DNA from: Odobenus rosmarus divergens
Taxonomy: Eukaryota; Chordata; Mammalia; Carnivora; Odobenidae
NCBI RefSeq assembly: GCF_000321225.1
Contig: NW_004450382.1
Location: 1,410,386-1,474,385, forward strand
Direction of reading: 5' to 3'
DNA length: 64,000 nt
Made by a program: the position numbers and the translations under genes. This document shows positions 33,129 through 44,729 of the stretch, piece by piece; the stretch's first letter is position 1, and every line of letters begins with the position of its first letter. The notes beneath the pieces are model-generated. The model ran no database searches, was not told where the DNA came from, and was given only the letters and a program-made list of their open reading frames with translations.

Positions 33129-33419
33129 AAATGTTTGGTAGAATTCACTTTTGAAGCCATCTGGACTTTTGTTTGTTTTGTTTGTTGGGAGTTTTTTGGT
33201 TCAACTTTGTTTCAGTTTTATTAACTGAATTTCTTTGTAATTTGTTTGTTTAGATTTTCTATGTCTTCCTGAATTTATTCTTGGAAGTTTTTATGTTTAT
33301 AGGAAGTTTTCATTCTTCTATTTTGTCTAATTTGTTGGCATATTGTTTTTTTGTAGTAATTTCTTAAAATCCTTTGTATTCTGTGGTGTTGGTTCTTTTT
33401 GGAAGGAAGCCATGCTTGG

Positions 33420-33545
33420 AGTACGGTAAGAGAAGGCATAGGTTGAGATCAGTAGTACAGATATGTTTAGTATGACGTGAGACATCTAAGTGGAGACAAT
33501 CAGGCAGGCAGTTAAATACAAGAATTTCAAGTAAAAAAAAAAGAA
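33420..33545 (-). repeat. L2 relic
   Basis: 'gagacatctaagtggagaca' and 'caggcaggcagttaaataca' match antisense L2 text also visible at 59580-59660. An adjacent 'aagaatttcaagt' is duplicated. Confidence 0.5.
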
Positions 33546-33619
33546 TTTCAAGTTTAGAAACAAGTCCTAAACTATAAATTAAACCACAAATCTGGTTTGG
33601 TCAGTATATAACCTTCAGG

Positions 33620-34100
33620 ATAGACTTGGGATACTAACCCTTTATCCAATATGGCATTTACAAATATCTTCTCCCATTCCATCGCTGCCTTTTAGTTTTG
33701 TTAATTGTTTCCTTTGCTGTGCTGAGGCTTTTTATCTTGATGAAGTCCCAATAGTTCATTTTTGCTTTAGTTTCCCTTGCTTCAGGAGACGTGTCTAGTA
33801 AGAAGTTGCTGTGGCTAACATCAAAGAGGTTGCTGCCTTTTTCTCCTCTAGGATTTTGATGGTTTCCTGTTTTACATTTAGGTCTTTAATCCATTTTCAA
33901 TTTACTTTTGTGTACGGTGTAAGAAAGTGGTCCAGTTTCATTCTTCTGCATGTTGCTGTCCAGTTTTCCCAACACCATTTGTCAAAGAGACTTCTTATAT
34001 TTTTTCCTGCTTTGTGGAAGATTAGTTGGCCGTACATTTGTGGGTCCATTTCTGGTTCTCTATTCTGTTCCATTGATCTGTGTGTCTGTTTTTGCCTGTA
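33620..34100 (-). mobile_element. L1 ORF2 fragment, antisense
   Basis: 'aaccctttatccaatatggc', 'cttgatgaagtcccaatagt', 'ggagacgtgtctagtaagaa', 'ttagttggccgtacatttgt'. No 3' end, so it is an isolated internal fragment or part of a deleted copy. Confidence 0.8.
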
Positions 34101-34955
34101 GCTTCAGTATAAAACACATAACTGAGAGCACAATTGAATAAAACACCTCAACACAGTTGTGTACTTCATCATAAGAAAACTTCCACTGTTGTGATTTGAC
34201 CTTGGGTTTACTTTGGCAGAACAAGAATTATAACTTTTCTTCTCACTGGTAGGGATGAAAAGCTAAGAGAAAGTATTGCTCTTAGTTGCTCTTATGATAA
34301 TGAGTCCCACTAGAAGCTGTGTCTGTTCTGCTACCAGTTGCTCAGGTTTTGCTTCCTTCCTAGCATCTTGCCGCATTCTGCTTTTTTCTAGTCTAAACCA
34401 GAAAGAAAGGAAATGATTCTGTTTACATATGCACTAATTTCCTAGGATTATCCTCTGCTGCTTTTTTCCAGTCTGGATGGAAATTCTTTCTTGAATTCTT
34501 CTCTGCCACTTCCTGTTCTTTGAGCCTGGAACTGTTATAAAAGCTAATTGGCATCAGACACAAAAGATTATTCATTAACTTTTCTCTAAGACCCACAGCT
34601 CCTTCCAGGCCTGATTCTAATTTTTTAAAGGAACTATCTCTTTCTTTTCTTCTGAACTGACATATTAGAATACATTTGAACAGACCATGCACAATTTTCA
34701 AACAATTGCTTTATATGCCATATTTAGTTTGAAAGTTATTTTCCCATAGAAACAATAATATAAATGATGGTTTGGTTTCCCCAGCTAACTCCAACATCTT
34801 TTAAACTTGTGTCAAGTGGTATTTCATTTATAATTGACAACAGTTATACCCTTGTTTCTTGGACACATGGACACATTGCCCATAAGTTATTCTAGTATAG
34901 CATAGAGACAGGAAACAAGGACTGTACCTACAGCGTCCCAATAATTTAACTTTCT
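34101..34955. other. No feature seen
   Basis: Unassigned AT-rich DNA. The antisense frame 34423-34701 has no family resemblance. Confidence 0.35.
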
Positions 34956-34959
34956 ACAT

Positions 34960-35085
34960 TAGTAGCATAGAACCATGGACTGTAGGAGTTAGGAGGGACA
35001 TTAGAGATAGCATCATCCAAGCTACTTATTTTATGAGGGAGAAGACTGAGAGCCTGGGAACTTAAATGACTTTTCCTTAGTGGCA
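34960..35085 (+). repeat. MIR3-like or other ancient SINE relic
   Basis: 'ggagttaggagggacattag', 'agatagcatcatccaagct', 'tgagggagaagactgagagc', 'ttaaatgacttttcctta' follow a known ancient mammalian repeat order. Family not certain. Confidence 0.45.
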
Positions 35086-35274
35086 TTTTCTTACCTCACA
35101 TCACTGAAATTTGTGTATATTGATTCACCTGTTTAAAATTACAGATAAACTCCTTAGTATCTATCAAGATTCAGTTCTCCTATAAAACTTCATGTGTTCA
35201 CCCTTGACCCTTTAGATATAGTTGGACACTCCAATATCATTTCTCTCCATACATTGTATATAATAACTTTCATA

Positions 35275-35465
35275 GCACTATTTAGGTACAGGTTGTGTGA
35301 CCTTGTGCAAGTCACTAAATATCTCAGTACTTCAGTTTTTTTATCCCATAAAATAATAATAATAATAACCTACTTCATAGGTGTGTAGTGAAAATAAAAT
35401 GAGTTACTATAGGTAAAGAGCTTATGACATTGTCTGGTACACAGTAAATTTTATATAATTAGTAG
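35275..35465 (+). repeat. MIR SINE relic
   Basis: 'ttgtgtgaccttgtgcaagt', 'cactaaatatctcagtactt', 'acctacttcataggtgtgta', 'tgtctggtacacagtaaatt'. Clear MIR. Confidence 0.7.
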
Positions 35466-35589
35466 ATAGTATCATAATGAATTGTGATTTTTGACTTGAA
35501 TACTTGTTTTCCCTACTGGTCTATGAGCTCATCAGTTCACCAGGGACAAAAATATTATAGCTCGCTCATCGTTGGGAGCATTATATAAG

Positions 35590-36493
35590 TTTTTAATGAA
35601 AATTTTTATTTTGAGGGGTGCCTGGGTGGCTCAGTCAGTTAAGCGTCTGCTTTCAGCACAGGTCGTGATCAGGGTACTGGGATCGAGCCCCACTTTGGGC
35701 TCCCTGCTCAGTGGGGAGTCTGCTTCTCCCTCTCCCTCTGCTCCTCCCCCCACTCATGCTCTCTCTTTCTCAAATAAAATCTTAAAAAAAAAAAAAAATT
35801 TTTACTTTGAAATCATTGTAAGTTTATATGCAGTTGGAAGAAATACTGCAGAGATCCCATGTGCCCTTTACCTCATTTCCCCCAGTAATAACACCTTGCA
35901 GAACTATAGTACAATATCACAACGAGGATATTGATGTTGATACAGTCAAGATTCAAAACAATTCCGTTACCACAGGATTCTACATATTGACCTTTTACAA
36001 CCACACTCATTTCTTTCTCATATTCTTCCTCCAACAAACATCTTTAACTCCTGGCAACCACTAATCTAGTCTCCATTTCTATAATTTTGTTATTTCAAGA
36101 ATATTATATAAATGGAATAACATAATATATAACTTTTGCTGATTGTCTCTTTTCACTCAGCATAATTCTCTGGAGATTTATTTCAAGTTATGTGTTATCA
36201 TTTTTAAAAATTATTATTGAGTAGCATTTCATGGTATGAGTGTATATACTAAAGTTTGACTACTCACCCATTGAAAGACAGCTGAATTGTTTCTAGTTTT
36301 TATTGATTATGAATAAAGCTGCTTTTGAACATTCACGTACAGGTTTTTGTGTAAATGTATGTTTTCATTTCCCTGGGATAAATGCCCAGGAGAGAGTTGC
36401 TGGATCATATGGTAGTTGCATGTTTAGTTTTTGAAGAAATTGCCAAACTGTTTTCCATAGTGCTGTACCATTTTACATACCACCAACAACTTA
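35590..36493 (-). mobile_element. L1M 3' end, antisense
   Basis: Continues after the SINE at 35615: 'ctcctggcaaccactaatct', 'gggataaatgcccaggagag', 'gctgtaccattttacatacc'. It stops abruptly where plus-strand L1 ORF1 text begins. Confidence 0.75.
35615..35795 (+). mobile_element. CAN-SINE
   Basis: Sense copy with TSD aaaatttttattttga / aaaatttttactttga (35599-35614 and 35796-35811). Confidence 0.94.
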
Positions 36494-36496
36494 CGA

Positions 36497-37740
36497 GTGA
36501 AAAGACAGAGAAATTTATCCCAAATGAAGGAACAGGACATGGCCATGGACAGGGATCAAAGTAAAACAGATATAAATAACATACCTGATGGACAGTTTAA
36601 AGCAATGATCATAAGGATACTCACTGGACTTGAGAACAGAGCAGGGGACATCAGTGAGACCCTTAACACAGAGATAAGGAATAACAGCAGAGATAAAGGA
36701 CTCTATAACCAAGATGAGAAACATGCGTGATAGAATGAAGCGCAGGCTGGAGGGCAGAAGAATGAATTAGTGACCTAGAAGACAGAGTAAGGGAAAGTAA
36801 TCAAGCTGAACAAAGGAGAAAAAAAAGAATTATGCAAAACAAGAATATACTTAGGGAACTCAGTGACTCCATCAAACATAAACACATTTATATTTTAGGA
36901 GTCCCAGAAGAAGAGAGAGTAAAGGGGGCAGAAAATTTATTTGAAGAAATAATAGCTGAAAACTTGACTAACATGGGGAAGGAAACAGATCTCCAGAAAT
37001 AGGTGGCACAGAGAACTCCCATCAAAATCAACAAAAGCAGATCCACACCAAGACATATTGTAAATAAATTGGCTATATATGGTGATAAAAAATATTAAAG
37101 AGCAGCAAGATAAAAGAAGACAGTTACATACAAAGGAAACCCCATAAAGCTATCGGCAGGTTTTTCAGCAGAAACTTTCTAAGCCAGAAAGGAGGTATGA
37201 TATACTCAAAAGTGTTGAATGGGAAAAACATGCAGCCAAGAATACCCTATCCAGCAAGGCTGTCATTCAGAATAGAAGGAGAGATAAAGAGTTTCCCAAA
37301 CAAAAACTAAAGGAGTTCATGACCTCTAAACCAGCCGTGCAAGAAGTGTTAAAGGTAACTCTTTGAGTAGAAAGGAAAGACCACAAATGACAGTATGAAG
37401 GTAGGAAACACAAAAGCAATAAAAATGAATATTTCTGTAAAAAGAAGCAGTCAAGGAACTCACAAAAAAAAGGAGGTATATACCTAAAACATGGGGAGGA
37501 GAGGAGTAAAGAATGGGTTCAAACTTAAACGACCATCAGTTTAGTAGACTGCTATATGAAGAAGGGGTTATATACAAACTGGATGGTAGTGATTTATCAA
37601 AAGCACTAATAAATATGCAAAGAATAAAGAGAAAGAAATTCACGTATGTCACTGAAGAAAACCAGCAAACCATGAAAGAGAGGAAGACAAGAAAGGCTCA
37701 GAGAAAATCTTTGGAACAACCACAAAACAAATAATAAAAC
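36497..37740 (+). pseudogene. L1 ORF1 region relic
   Basis: Decayed coding region upstream of ORF2. Frames 36497-36730 and 37513-37734 are remnants; the first shows the helical, Glu/Lys/Asn-rich composition typical of the L1 ORF1 coiled-coil part. In an active L1 this protein is the RNA-binding chaperone of the RNP. Stops and shifts occur throughout. Confidence 0.65.
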
Positions 37741-37772
37741 GGCAATAAATATATATCTATCAATAATGACTT

Positions 37773-37901
37773 TATTTTTTTAAGTAGGCTCCAAGCCTAG
37801 CATGAAGCCTAATGGAGGGCCCAAACTCATACCCCAAGATCAAGACCTGAGCTGAGATCAAGAGTTGGACGCTTAACCTAATGAGACACCCAGGCACCCC
37901 A
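37773..37901 (-). mobile_element. CAN-SINE, old short form
   Basis: Short antisense copy of the same type as the outer one at 16176 ('taagtaggctccaagcctag' to 'gacacccaggcacccc'). TSD atcaataatgacttt / atcagtaattacttt. It lies just before ORF2. Confidence 0.88.
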
Positions 37902-39301
37902 ATCAGTAATTACTTTGAATGTAAATGGACTAAATGCTCCAATCAAAAGACATAGGGTGACAGAATGGATGAAAAAACAAGACCCATCTATACACTGCCT
38001 ACAGGAGGCTCATGTTAGACCAAACAACAGCTGCAAATTGAAAGTGAGGAGATGGAGAAACATCTATCATGCAAATGGATGTCAAAAGAAAGCCAGAGTG
38101 GCAATACTTCTATCGGATGAAATAGACTTTAAAGCAAAGACTGTAACAAGAAGCAAGAAGAACACTATCATAATAAAGGGGACAATCCAACAGGAAGATA
38201 TAACAATTGTAAATATTTATGGACCCCACATGGGAGCACCCAAATACACAAAACAGTTAAGAACAAACATGAAGAAACTAATCGATAATAATACCATAGC
38301 AGTAGAAGACTTTAACATCCCACTTACACCAATGGACGGATCATCTAAACAGAAAACCAACACAGAAACAATGGCTTTGAATGACACAGTGAACCAGATG
38401 GATTTAACAGAATATTCAGAACATTCCAGCCCCAAACAGCAGAATACACATTCTTTTCAAGTGCACATGGAACATCCTCCACAATAGATGACATATCAGG
38501 CCACAAAACAAGCTTCAGCAAAATCAAAAGGATCAAAGTCATACTGTGCATCTTTTCTGACCACAATGCTATGAAACTAGAAGTCAACCACAAGAAAAAA
38601 TCTGGAAAGACCACAAATAACATGCTGCTGAACAATGAATAGGTCAACCAGGAAATAAAAGAAGCAATTAAAAAATACATGGAAACAAATGAAAATGAAA
38701 ACACAACAGTTCAAAATCTTTGGGACGCAGCAAAAGCAGTTCTCAGAGGGAAGTGTATAGCAATACAGGCCTACCTCAAGAAGCAAGAAAAACCTCAAAT
38801 AAAGAACCTAACCTTACACTGAAAGGAGCTAAAAAAAGAACAACAAATGAAACCTAAAACGAACCAAAGAAAGGAAATAATAAAGATTAGAGCAGAAATA
38901 AATGATATAGAAACTAAAAAACAATAGAACAGATCATGAAACCAGGAGCTGGTTCTTTGAAAAAAATCAATTAAATTGACAAACCTCTAGCCAGACTTAT
39001 CAAGAAAAAAAAAGAAAGGGCCCAAATAAATAAAAGCACAAATGAGAGAGGAGAAATAACAACAAACACAATGGAAATAAACTTAGAGTATTGTGAAAAA
39101 CTACATGCCAACAAATTGGACAACCTAGAAGAAATGGATAAATTCCCGAAACATATAATCTAACAAAAGTGAAACAGGAAGAAATAGAAAATTTGAACAG
39201 ACTGATTACAAGCAAAGAAATGGAATCAGTAATCCAAAAACTCCCAACAAACGAAAGTTCAGAACCAGATGGCTTCAAGACGAGTTCTCTCAGACATTTA
39301 A

Positions 39302-39506
39302 GGGGCGCCTGGGTGGCTCAGTCTGTTAACCATCTGCCTTCGGCTCAGGTCCTGATCCTGGAGTCCTGGGATCAAGCCCCACATCGGGCTTCCTGCTCAG
39401 TGGAGAGTCTGCTTCTCCCTCTCCCTCTGCTCCTCCCCCTCACTCATGCGTACTCTCTCTCTCTCTCTCAAAATAAATAAATAAAATCTTTTTAAACAAC
39501 AACAAA
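39302..39506 (+). mobile_element. CAN-SINE in ORF2
   Basis: Sense copy. TSD acatttaa (39294-39301 and 39507-39514). Head 'ggggcgcctgggtggctcag'. Confidence 0.94.
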
Positions 39507-39638
39507 ACATTTAAAGAAGAGCTAATGCCTTTTCTTCTCAAACTATTCTGAAAAATAGAAAAGGAAGGAAAACTTTCACATTTATTCTGCGAGGCCAGCA
39601 TTATCCTGACACCAAAACCCTGATAAAGACACCATTAC

Positions 39639-39824
39639 GGGGCACCGGGGTGGCTCAGTCATTGAGTCTTCGGCTCAGGTCATGATCCCAGGGTCCTGGG
39701 ATCGAGCCCCACATCAGGCTCCCTGCTCCACGGGAAGCCTGCTTCTCCCTCTCCTACTCCCCCTGCTTGTGTTCCCTCTCTTGCTGTCTGTCTCTCTGTC
39801 AAATAAAAAAAATTAAAAAAAAAA
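39639..39824 (+). mobile_element. CAN-SINE in ORF2
   Basis: Sense copy, TSD ataaagacaccattac / ataaagacaccactag (39623-39638 and 39825-39840, 2 mismatches). Confidence 0.94.
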
Positions 39825-41472
39825 ATAAAGACACCACTAGAAAACAGAACTACAGGGCAATATCCCTGATGAACATAGATGCAGAAATCCTCAACAAAAT
39901 ACTAGCAAACCAAATCCAACAATACATTAAAAACGTCATTCACCACAATCCAGTGGGATTTCCTCCAGGGTTGCAAGGGTGGTTTAGTATTCACAAATCA
40001 GTCAACATGATACATCACATCAACAAGAGAAAGACTAGAAACCATATGATCATTTCAGTAGATGCAGAAAAAGCATATGACAAAGTACAACATCCATTCA
40101 TGAAAATGCCCTCAACAAAGTTAGTTTAGAGGGAACATACCTCAACATAATAAATAGCTCAATATATGGAAAACCCATAGCTAACATCATCCTCGGTGAG
40201 GAAAACTGAGAGCCTTTCCCCTAGGGCCAGGAACAAGACCGGGATGTTCACGCTCACCATTTCTATCCAACATCATACTGGAAGTCCTAGCCAGAGCAAT
40301 CAGACAATAAAAAGAAATAAGAGACATCCAAATCAGTAAGGAGGAGGTGAAACATTCATTATTTGTGGATGACACGATACTCTTTATATAGAAAACCTGA
40401 AAGATTCCCCCCCAAAAATTTCTGGAACTGATAAACAGATTCGGTAGGGTTGAAGGATACAAAATTAGTGTACAGAAATCTGTTGCATTTGTGTACACCA
40501 ATAATGAAGCAGCAGAAAGAGAAATTAAGAAAACAATCCCATTTACAATTGCACCAAAAATAATAAGATACCAAGGAATAGACCTAACCAAAGAGGTGAA
40601 AGACCTGTACTCTGAAAACTATAGAACACTTATGAAAGAAACTGAAGATGACACAAAGAAATGGAAAGACATTCCATGCTCATGGATCAGAAGAATAAAT
40701 TTTGTTAAAATGTCTGTACCACCCAAAGCAATCACACATTTAATACAATCCCTATCAAAATACCAGCATTTTTTGCGGAACTAGAATAAACAATCCTAAA
40801 GTTTGTATGGAACCACAGAAGATCCTGAATAGCCAAAGTAAACTTGAAAAAGAAAGCAAAGCTGGAGGCATCAGAATTTCAGACTTCAAGTTATAAAGCT
40901 GTAGTAATCAAAACCATATGATACTGGTACAAAAATAGATTCATAGACCAACGAAACAGAATAGAAAACCCAGAAATAAACCCAGAATTATATGGCCAAT
41001 GAGTCTTTGACAAAGCAGGAAAGAATATACAATGGGAAAAAGGCAGTCTTTTCCACGAAGGGTGTTGGGAAAACTGGATAGCAACATGCAAAAGAATGAA
41101 ACCAGACCACTCTCTTACACCATGAACAAAAATAAATTCAAAATGGATTAAAGACCTAAATGTGAGACCTGAAACCACAAAAGTCCTAGAAAAGAGCACA
41201 GGCATTAATTTCTCTGACATAGACTGTAGCAACACTTCTCTAGACATGTTTCCTGAGGCAAGGGAAACAAAAGTAAAAAACTATTGGGACTACATCAAAA
41301 TAAAAAGCTTCTGCACAGCAAAGGAAACAATAAAACTAAAAGGTAACCAATGGGAAGGGAGAAGATATTTGCAAAGGACACATCTGATACAGGGTTAGTA
41401 TCCAAAATATATAAAGAACTTAAGAACTCAACATCTAAGAAATAAATAATCCAATTAAAAAATGGGCAGAAG

Positions 41473-41593
41473 AGCAGCGCCTGGTTGGTTCAGTCGATTG
41501 TGTCCCACCCTTCATCTCAGCTCAGTTCTTGATCTCAAGATCATGAGTTCAAGCTCCATGTTGGACTCCATGCTGGGCATAAAGCCTACTTTT
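41473..41593 (+). mobile_element. CAN-SINE, old short form
   Basis: Sense, about 120 bp: 'gcgcctggttggttcagtcg' to 'gcataaagcctactttt'. Perfect 16-bp TSD aaaaaatgggcagaag (41457-41472 and 41594-41609). It lacks the CT-rich part, as do 16176 and 37773. Confidence 0.92.
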
Positions 41594-42412
41594 AAAAAAT
41601 GGGCAGAAGACATAAACATATTTCTCCAAAGAAGACATACAGGTGGCCAACAGACACATGAAAAAATGCTCCACATCTCTCATCATCAAGGAAATGCAAA
41701 TGAAAACTATATCACCTCACAACTGTCAGAGTGACTAAAATCAAAAACACAAGAAACAAGTGTTGATGAGGATATGGACAAAAAGGAACCCTTGTACGCT
41801 GTTGGTAGAAATGCAAACTGGTGCAGCCCCCAGTGGAAAACAGTGTGGAGGTTCCTCAAAATGTTAAAAATAGAATTACCCTACAATCTAGTAATCACAC
41901 TATGGGGTATTTTCTCAAAGAATACAAAAACACTAATTCAAAGGGATACGTGTATCCCTATGTTTACACTAGCACTATTTATAATAGCAAAGATATGGAA
42001 GTGGCCCTAGGATCCAATCAGTGATTAGTGGATAAAGAAGAAGTGGTATATATATACACACTGGAATATTATTCAGCCCTTAAAAAAAATGGATATTTGC
42101 CATCTGCAATGATGTGGATGGAGCCCAGGGTATTATGATAAGTGAAATAAGTCAGTCAGGGAAAGAGAAATACTGTATGATTTCACTCATGTGGAATTTA
42201 AGAAACAAAACTGAAGGGGGGGGGGAAATGAGAGGCAAACAATAAAATAGACTCTTAACTATAGAGAACAAACTGAGGGTTGCTGCAGTAGAGGTATGTG
42301 TTGGGATGGGTGATGGGTATTAAGGAGGGCACAAAAAAAGGGGGGGGCACCTGTTGTGATGAGCGCTGGCTGTTGTATGTAAATGATGATTCACTAAAAC
42401 CTGTACCTGAGG

Positions 42413-42577
42413 GATGCCTGGGTGGCTCAGTCGGTTAAACGTCTGCCTTAGGCTCAGGTCATGATCCCAGGGTCCTGGGGTCGAGTCCTGCATCAGGCTG
42501 TTCATCAGGGAGCCTGCTTCTCCCTCTGCCTGCTGCTCCCCTTGCTGACAAATAAATAAAATCTTAAAAAAATATAT
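42413..42577 (+). mobile_element. CAN-SINE in L1 3' UTR
   Basis: Sense copy with a shortened CT region, inserted at the L1 'gtacctgaaactaat' motif; 'acctga' occurs on both sides. Confidence 0.92.
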
Positions 42578-42619
42578 ACCTGAAACTAATATTTTAAAAA
42601 ATCATGTTTAAAAAAAGAA

Positions 42620-42790
42620 AAGATAGAGTGACAAACCAAAAAACAGACTCTTAATTATGCAGAATAAACGGGTGGTTGCTAGAGGGGAGGTTCGTGGGCA
42701 GATGGGTGAAATATGTGATGAGGATTAAGGAGTGCCCTTATTGTGATAAGTACCGGGTGATTAAAAGCTTAAAAGAGGATATTATTTCCT
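42620..42790 (+). mobile_element. Extra L1 3' UTR piece
   Basis: Repeats 3' UTR landmarks already passed at 42190-42380: 'cagactcttaattatgcaga', 'ggattaaggagtgccctta', 'tgataagtaccgggtgatta'. So a second L1 end lies behind the first. Confidence 0.65.
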
Positions 42791-42824
42791 CCATTAACGT
42801 GCTTTTGCACCTTTGTAAAAAAAT

Positions 42825-44105
42825 AAATCAGTATTCACCATATACAAAAATAAACTCAAAATGGATTAAATACCTACGTGTAAAGTGGATTAAATACTTA
42901 AGCATAAAAATCCTAGAAGAAAGCACAAGGAGTAATTTCTCTGACATCAGCTGTAGCAACATTTTTCTAGATATGTCTCCTTAGGCAAGGGAAACAAAAG
43001 CAAAAGTAAACTCTTGGGACTACTTCAAAATAAAAAGCTTTTGCACAGCAAAGGAAACCATCTGCAAAACAAAAAGACCACCTACTGAATGGCAGAGGAT
43101 ATTTGCCAATGATATTGCCAATAATACGTTAATATCCAAAATATGCAAAGGACTTGTACAACACCAAAAAAGCAAACAATTAAAAAGTGGCAGAGGACCT
43201 TAATAGACATTTTTTTCAAAGAAGACATACAGTTGGCCAGCAGACACATGAAAAGATGCTCAACATCACTAATCATCAGGGAAATACAAATCAAAACCAC
43301 AATGAGATATTACTTCACACCTGTCAGAATGGCTAAAATTAAAAAGACAAGAAACAACAAATGTTGGTAAGGATGTGGAGGGAAAGGAACCCTCATGCAC
43401 TTTGGTGGGAATGTAAACTGGTACAGCCATTGTGGAATATAATATGGAGGTTCCTCAAAAAATTAAAAATAGAAATACCAAATGATCCAATAATTCAACT
43501 CTTGGGTAGTTACCCAAAGAAAATGAAAACACTAACTCGAAAAGATCTATGCATTTACAATAGCTAATACATGGAAGCAGTCTAAGTGTCCATCAATAGA
43601 CAAATGGATAAGGAAAATGTGGTGTATATATACAATGTAATATATGCAGCCATAAAAAGGATGAAATTGTGCCATTTGGGACAACATGGATGGATTTAGA
43701 ATGCTAAGTGAAATAAGTCAGACCAAGAAAGACAAATATCATATGATTTTACTCATAAATGGAATCTAAAAAAAAAAAAAAAAAAAGAATAAACAAAGAA
43801 GAATCCGACCTATAAATACAGAGAACAAACTGATGGCTGCCAGACGGGAGGTAGGTGGGTGGGGTGGGCAAAGTGAGTGAAGGGGAGAGGGAGATACAGT
43901 TCTCCAGTTATGGAATGAGTAAGTCACAGGAATAAGAAGCAGACCATAAGGAATACAATCAATGATATTGTAATAGCATGTATTGAGACAGATGATAGTT
44001 ATGCTTGTGGTGAAAATAGAAATAATGTTTAAACCTGTCAAATTACTAAATTGTATACCTGAAACTAATGTAACATTGTGTATCAACTATACTCAAAAAA
44101 AGGAT
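42825..44105 (+). mobile_element. L1 ORF2 C-terminal part and 3' UTR
   Basis: 'aactcaaaatggattaaata', 'tttgcacagcaaaggaaacc', 'gacacatgaaaagatgctca', 'ccaaatgatccaataattca', 3' UTR with an internal A19 run and end 'aactatactcaaaaaaagg'. A duplicated 'gtaaagtggattaaatactt' stretch occurs at 42880-42900. Broken. Confidence 0.8.
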
Positions 44106-44151
44106 TATAGCAAAATTGAAGAAAACAGGTTAATATAAAAACGCCAGTTGC

Positions 44152-44346
44152 GGGGCACCTGGGTGCCTTAGTCGTTGGGTGTCTGCCTTCGGCTCACATC
44201 GTGATCCCAGGGTCCTGGAATTGAGCCCAGCATCGGGCTCCCTGCTAGGCGGGAAGCCTGCTTCTCCCTCTCCCACTCCCCCGCTTGTGTTCCCTCTCTC
44301 GCTGTGTTTCCCTCTGTCAAATAAATAAATAAAATCTTTAAAAAAA
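44152..44346 (+). mobile_element. CAN-SINE
   Basis: Sense near-consensus copy. TSD aaaacgccagttgc / aaaatgccagttgc (ending 44151 and 44360). The only difference is a CpG to TpG change. Confidence 0.95.
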
Positions 44347-44427
44347 AAAATGCCAGTTGCTTTCCTATAAACCTGCAATGAACAATTGTATTTGAAATGA
44401 AAACAACACTATTTATATTAAATGCAA

Positions 44428-44492
44428 TAAAAAGAGGAGGAGGGAAGGGAGAGGGGAAAGAAAGAAGGAAGGAAGATAAGGCAGGCAGGCAT
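44428..44492. repeat. GA-rich / GGAA low-complexity tract
   Basis: Purine tract: aaaagaggaggaggga, gaaagaaggaaggaag, then ggcaggcaggc. Confidence 0.9.
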
Positions 44493-44523
44493 ACAGACTT
44501 AGACATAAGAATTACAAAATACA

Positions 44524-44712
44524 GGGCACCTGGGTGCTCAGTGGGTTAAGCGACTGCCTTCGGCTCAGGTCATGATCCTGGAGTCCTGGGATCGAGTCCC
44601 GCATCGGGCTCCCTGCTCAGCGGGGAGTCTTTCTCCCTCCTCTGACCCTCTTCCCTCTCGTGCTCTCTCTCATTCTCTCTCTCTCTCAAATAAATAAATA
44701 AAATCTTAAAAA
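44524..44712 (+). mobile_element. CAN-SINE
   Basis: Sense copy. Perfect 17-bp TSD aagaattacaaaataca (44507-44523 and 44713-44729). Confidence 0.95.
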
Positions 44713-44729
44713 AAGAATTACAAAATACA

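Larger units (their letters stand above)
30396..33400 (-). mobile_element. L1, 3' UTR and ORF2, antisense, internally deleted
   Basis: 3' UTR starts 'tttttatttaaattctagtt'. ORF2 text runs to about 32302, where 'ttctcagcacagttttt' jumps to 'cgccttcctctctgatacgg', skipping the usual stretch that holds the FADD-proximal region. ORF2 continues to 33400 and is split by four SINEs and a TG tract. Confidence 0.8.
37905..41400 (+). pseudogene. L1 ORF2 relic (endonuclease, RT, C-terminal)
   Basis: ORF2 normally encodes an APE-type endonuclease plus reverse transcriptase. The endonuclease half is open over 37915-38487 (190 residues): NVNGLNAPIKRHRV at the start, CLQEAH with the metal-binding Glu kept but the usual Thr changed to Ala, NIYGPH, and DFN preceded by Glu instead of Gly. 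The RT part runs 39840-40400. Its active-site box reads F-V-D-D (40362-40373) instead of F-A-D-D, followed within a few codons by a stop. C-terminal pieces follow at 40491-40784 and 41162-41398. Two SINEs and many stops break it, so it is inactive. Confidence 0.88.
36494..42610 (+). mobile_element. L1 with ORF1, ORF2 and 3' UTR, 5' truncated
   Basis: Longest plus-strand L1. It begins in ORF1 near 36494 and passes the long ORF1/ORF2 region ('ccagcaaggctgtcattcag', 'caagaagtgttaaaggtaac'). ORF2 starts near 37905 and the 3' UTR ends near 42610. Five SINEs interrupt it. All frames carry stops. No TSD recognised at the ends. Confidence 0.85.

Noticed and set aside
37915..38487. 190-codon open frame with endonuclease motifs as a host gene
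   Set aside because: It is the N-terminal part of L1 ORF2, flanked by L1 text on both sides and followed by stops.
40362..40373. Active reverse transcriptase
   Set aside because: The box is F-V-D-D and a stop follows within a few codons. The reading frame is broken on both sides.
36494..42610. Twin-primed inversion joining the minus L1M at 36493 to the plus L1
   Set aside because: The plus part has its own complete 3' UTR, so it is a separate element, not an inverted 5' half.
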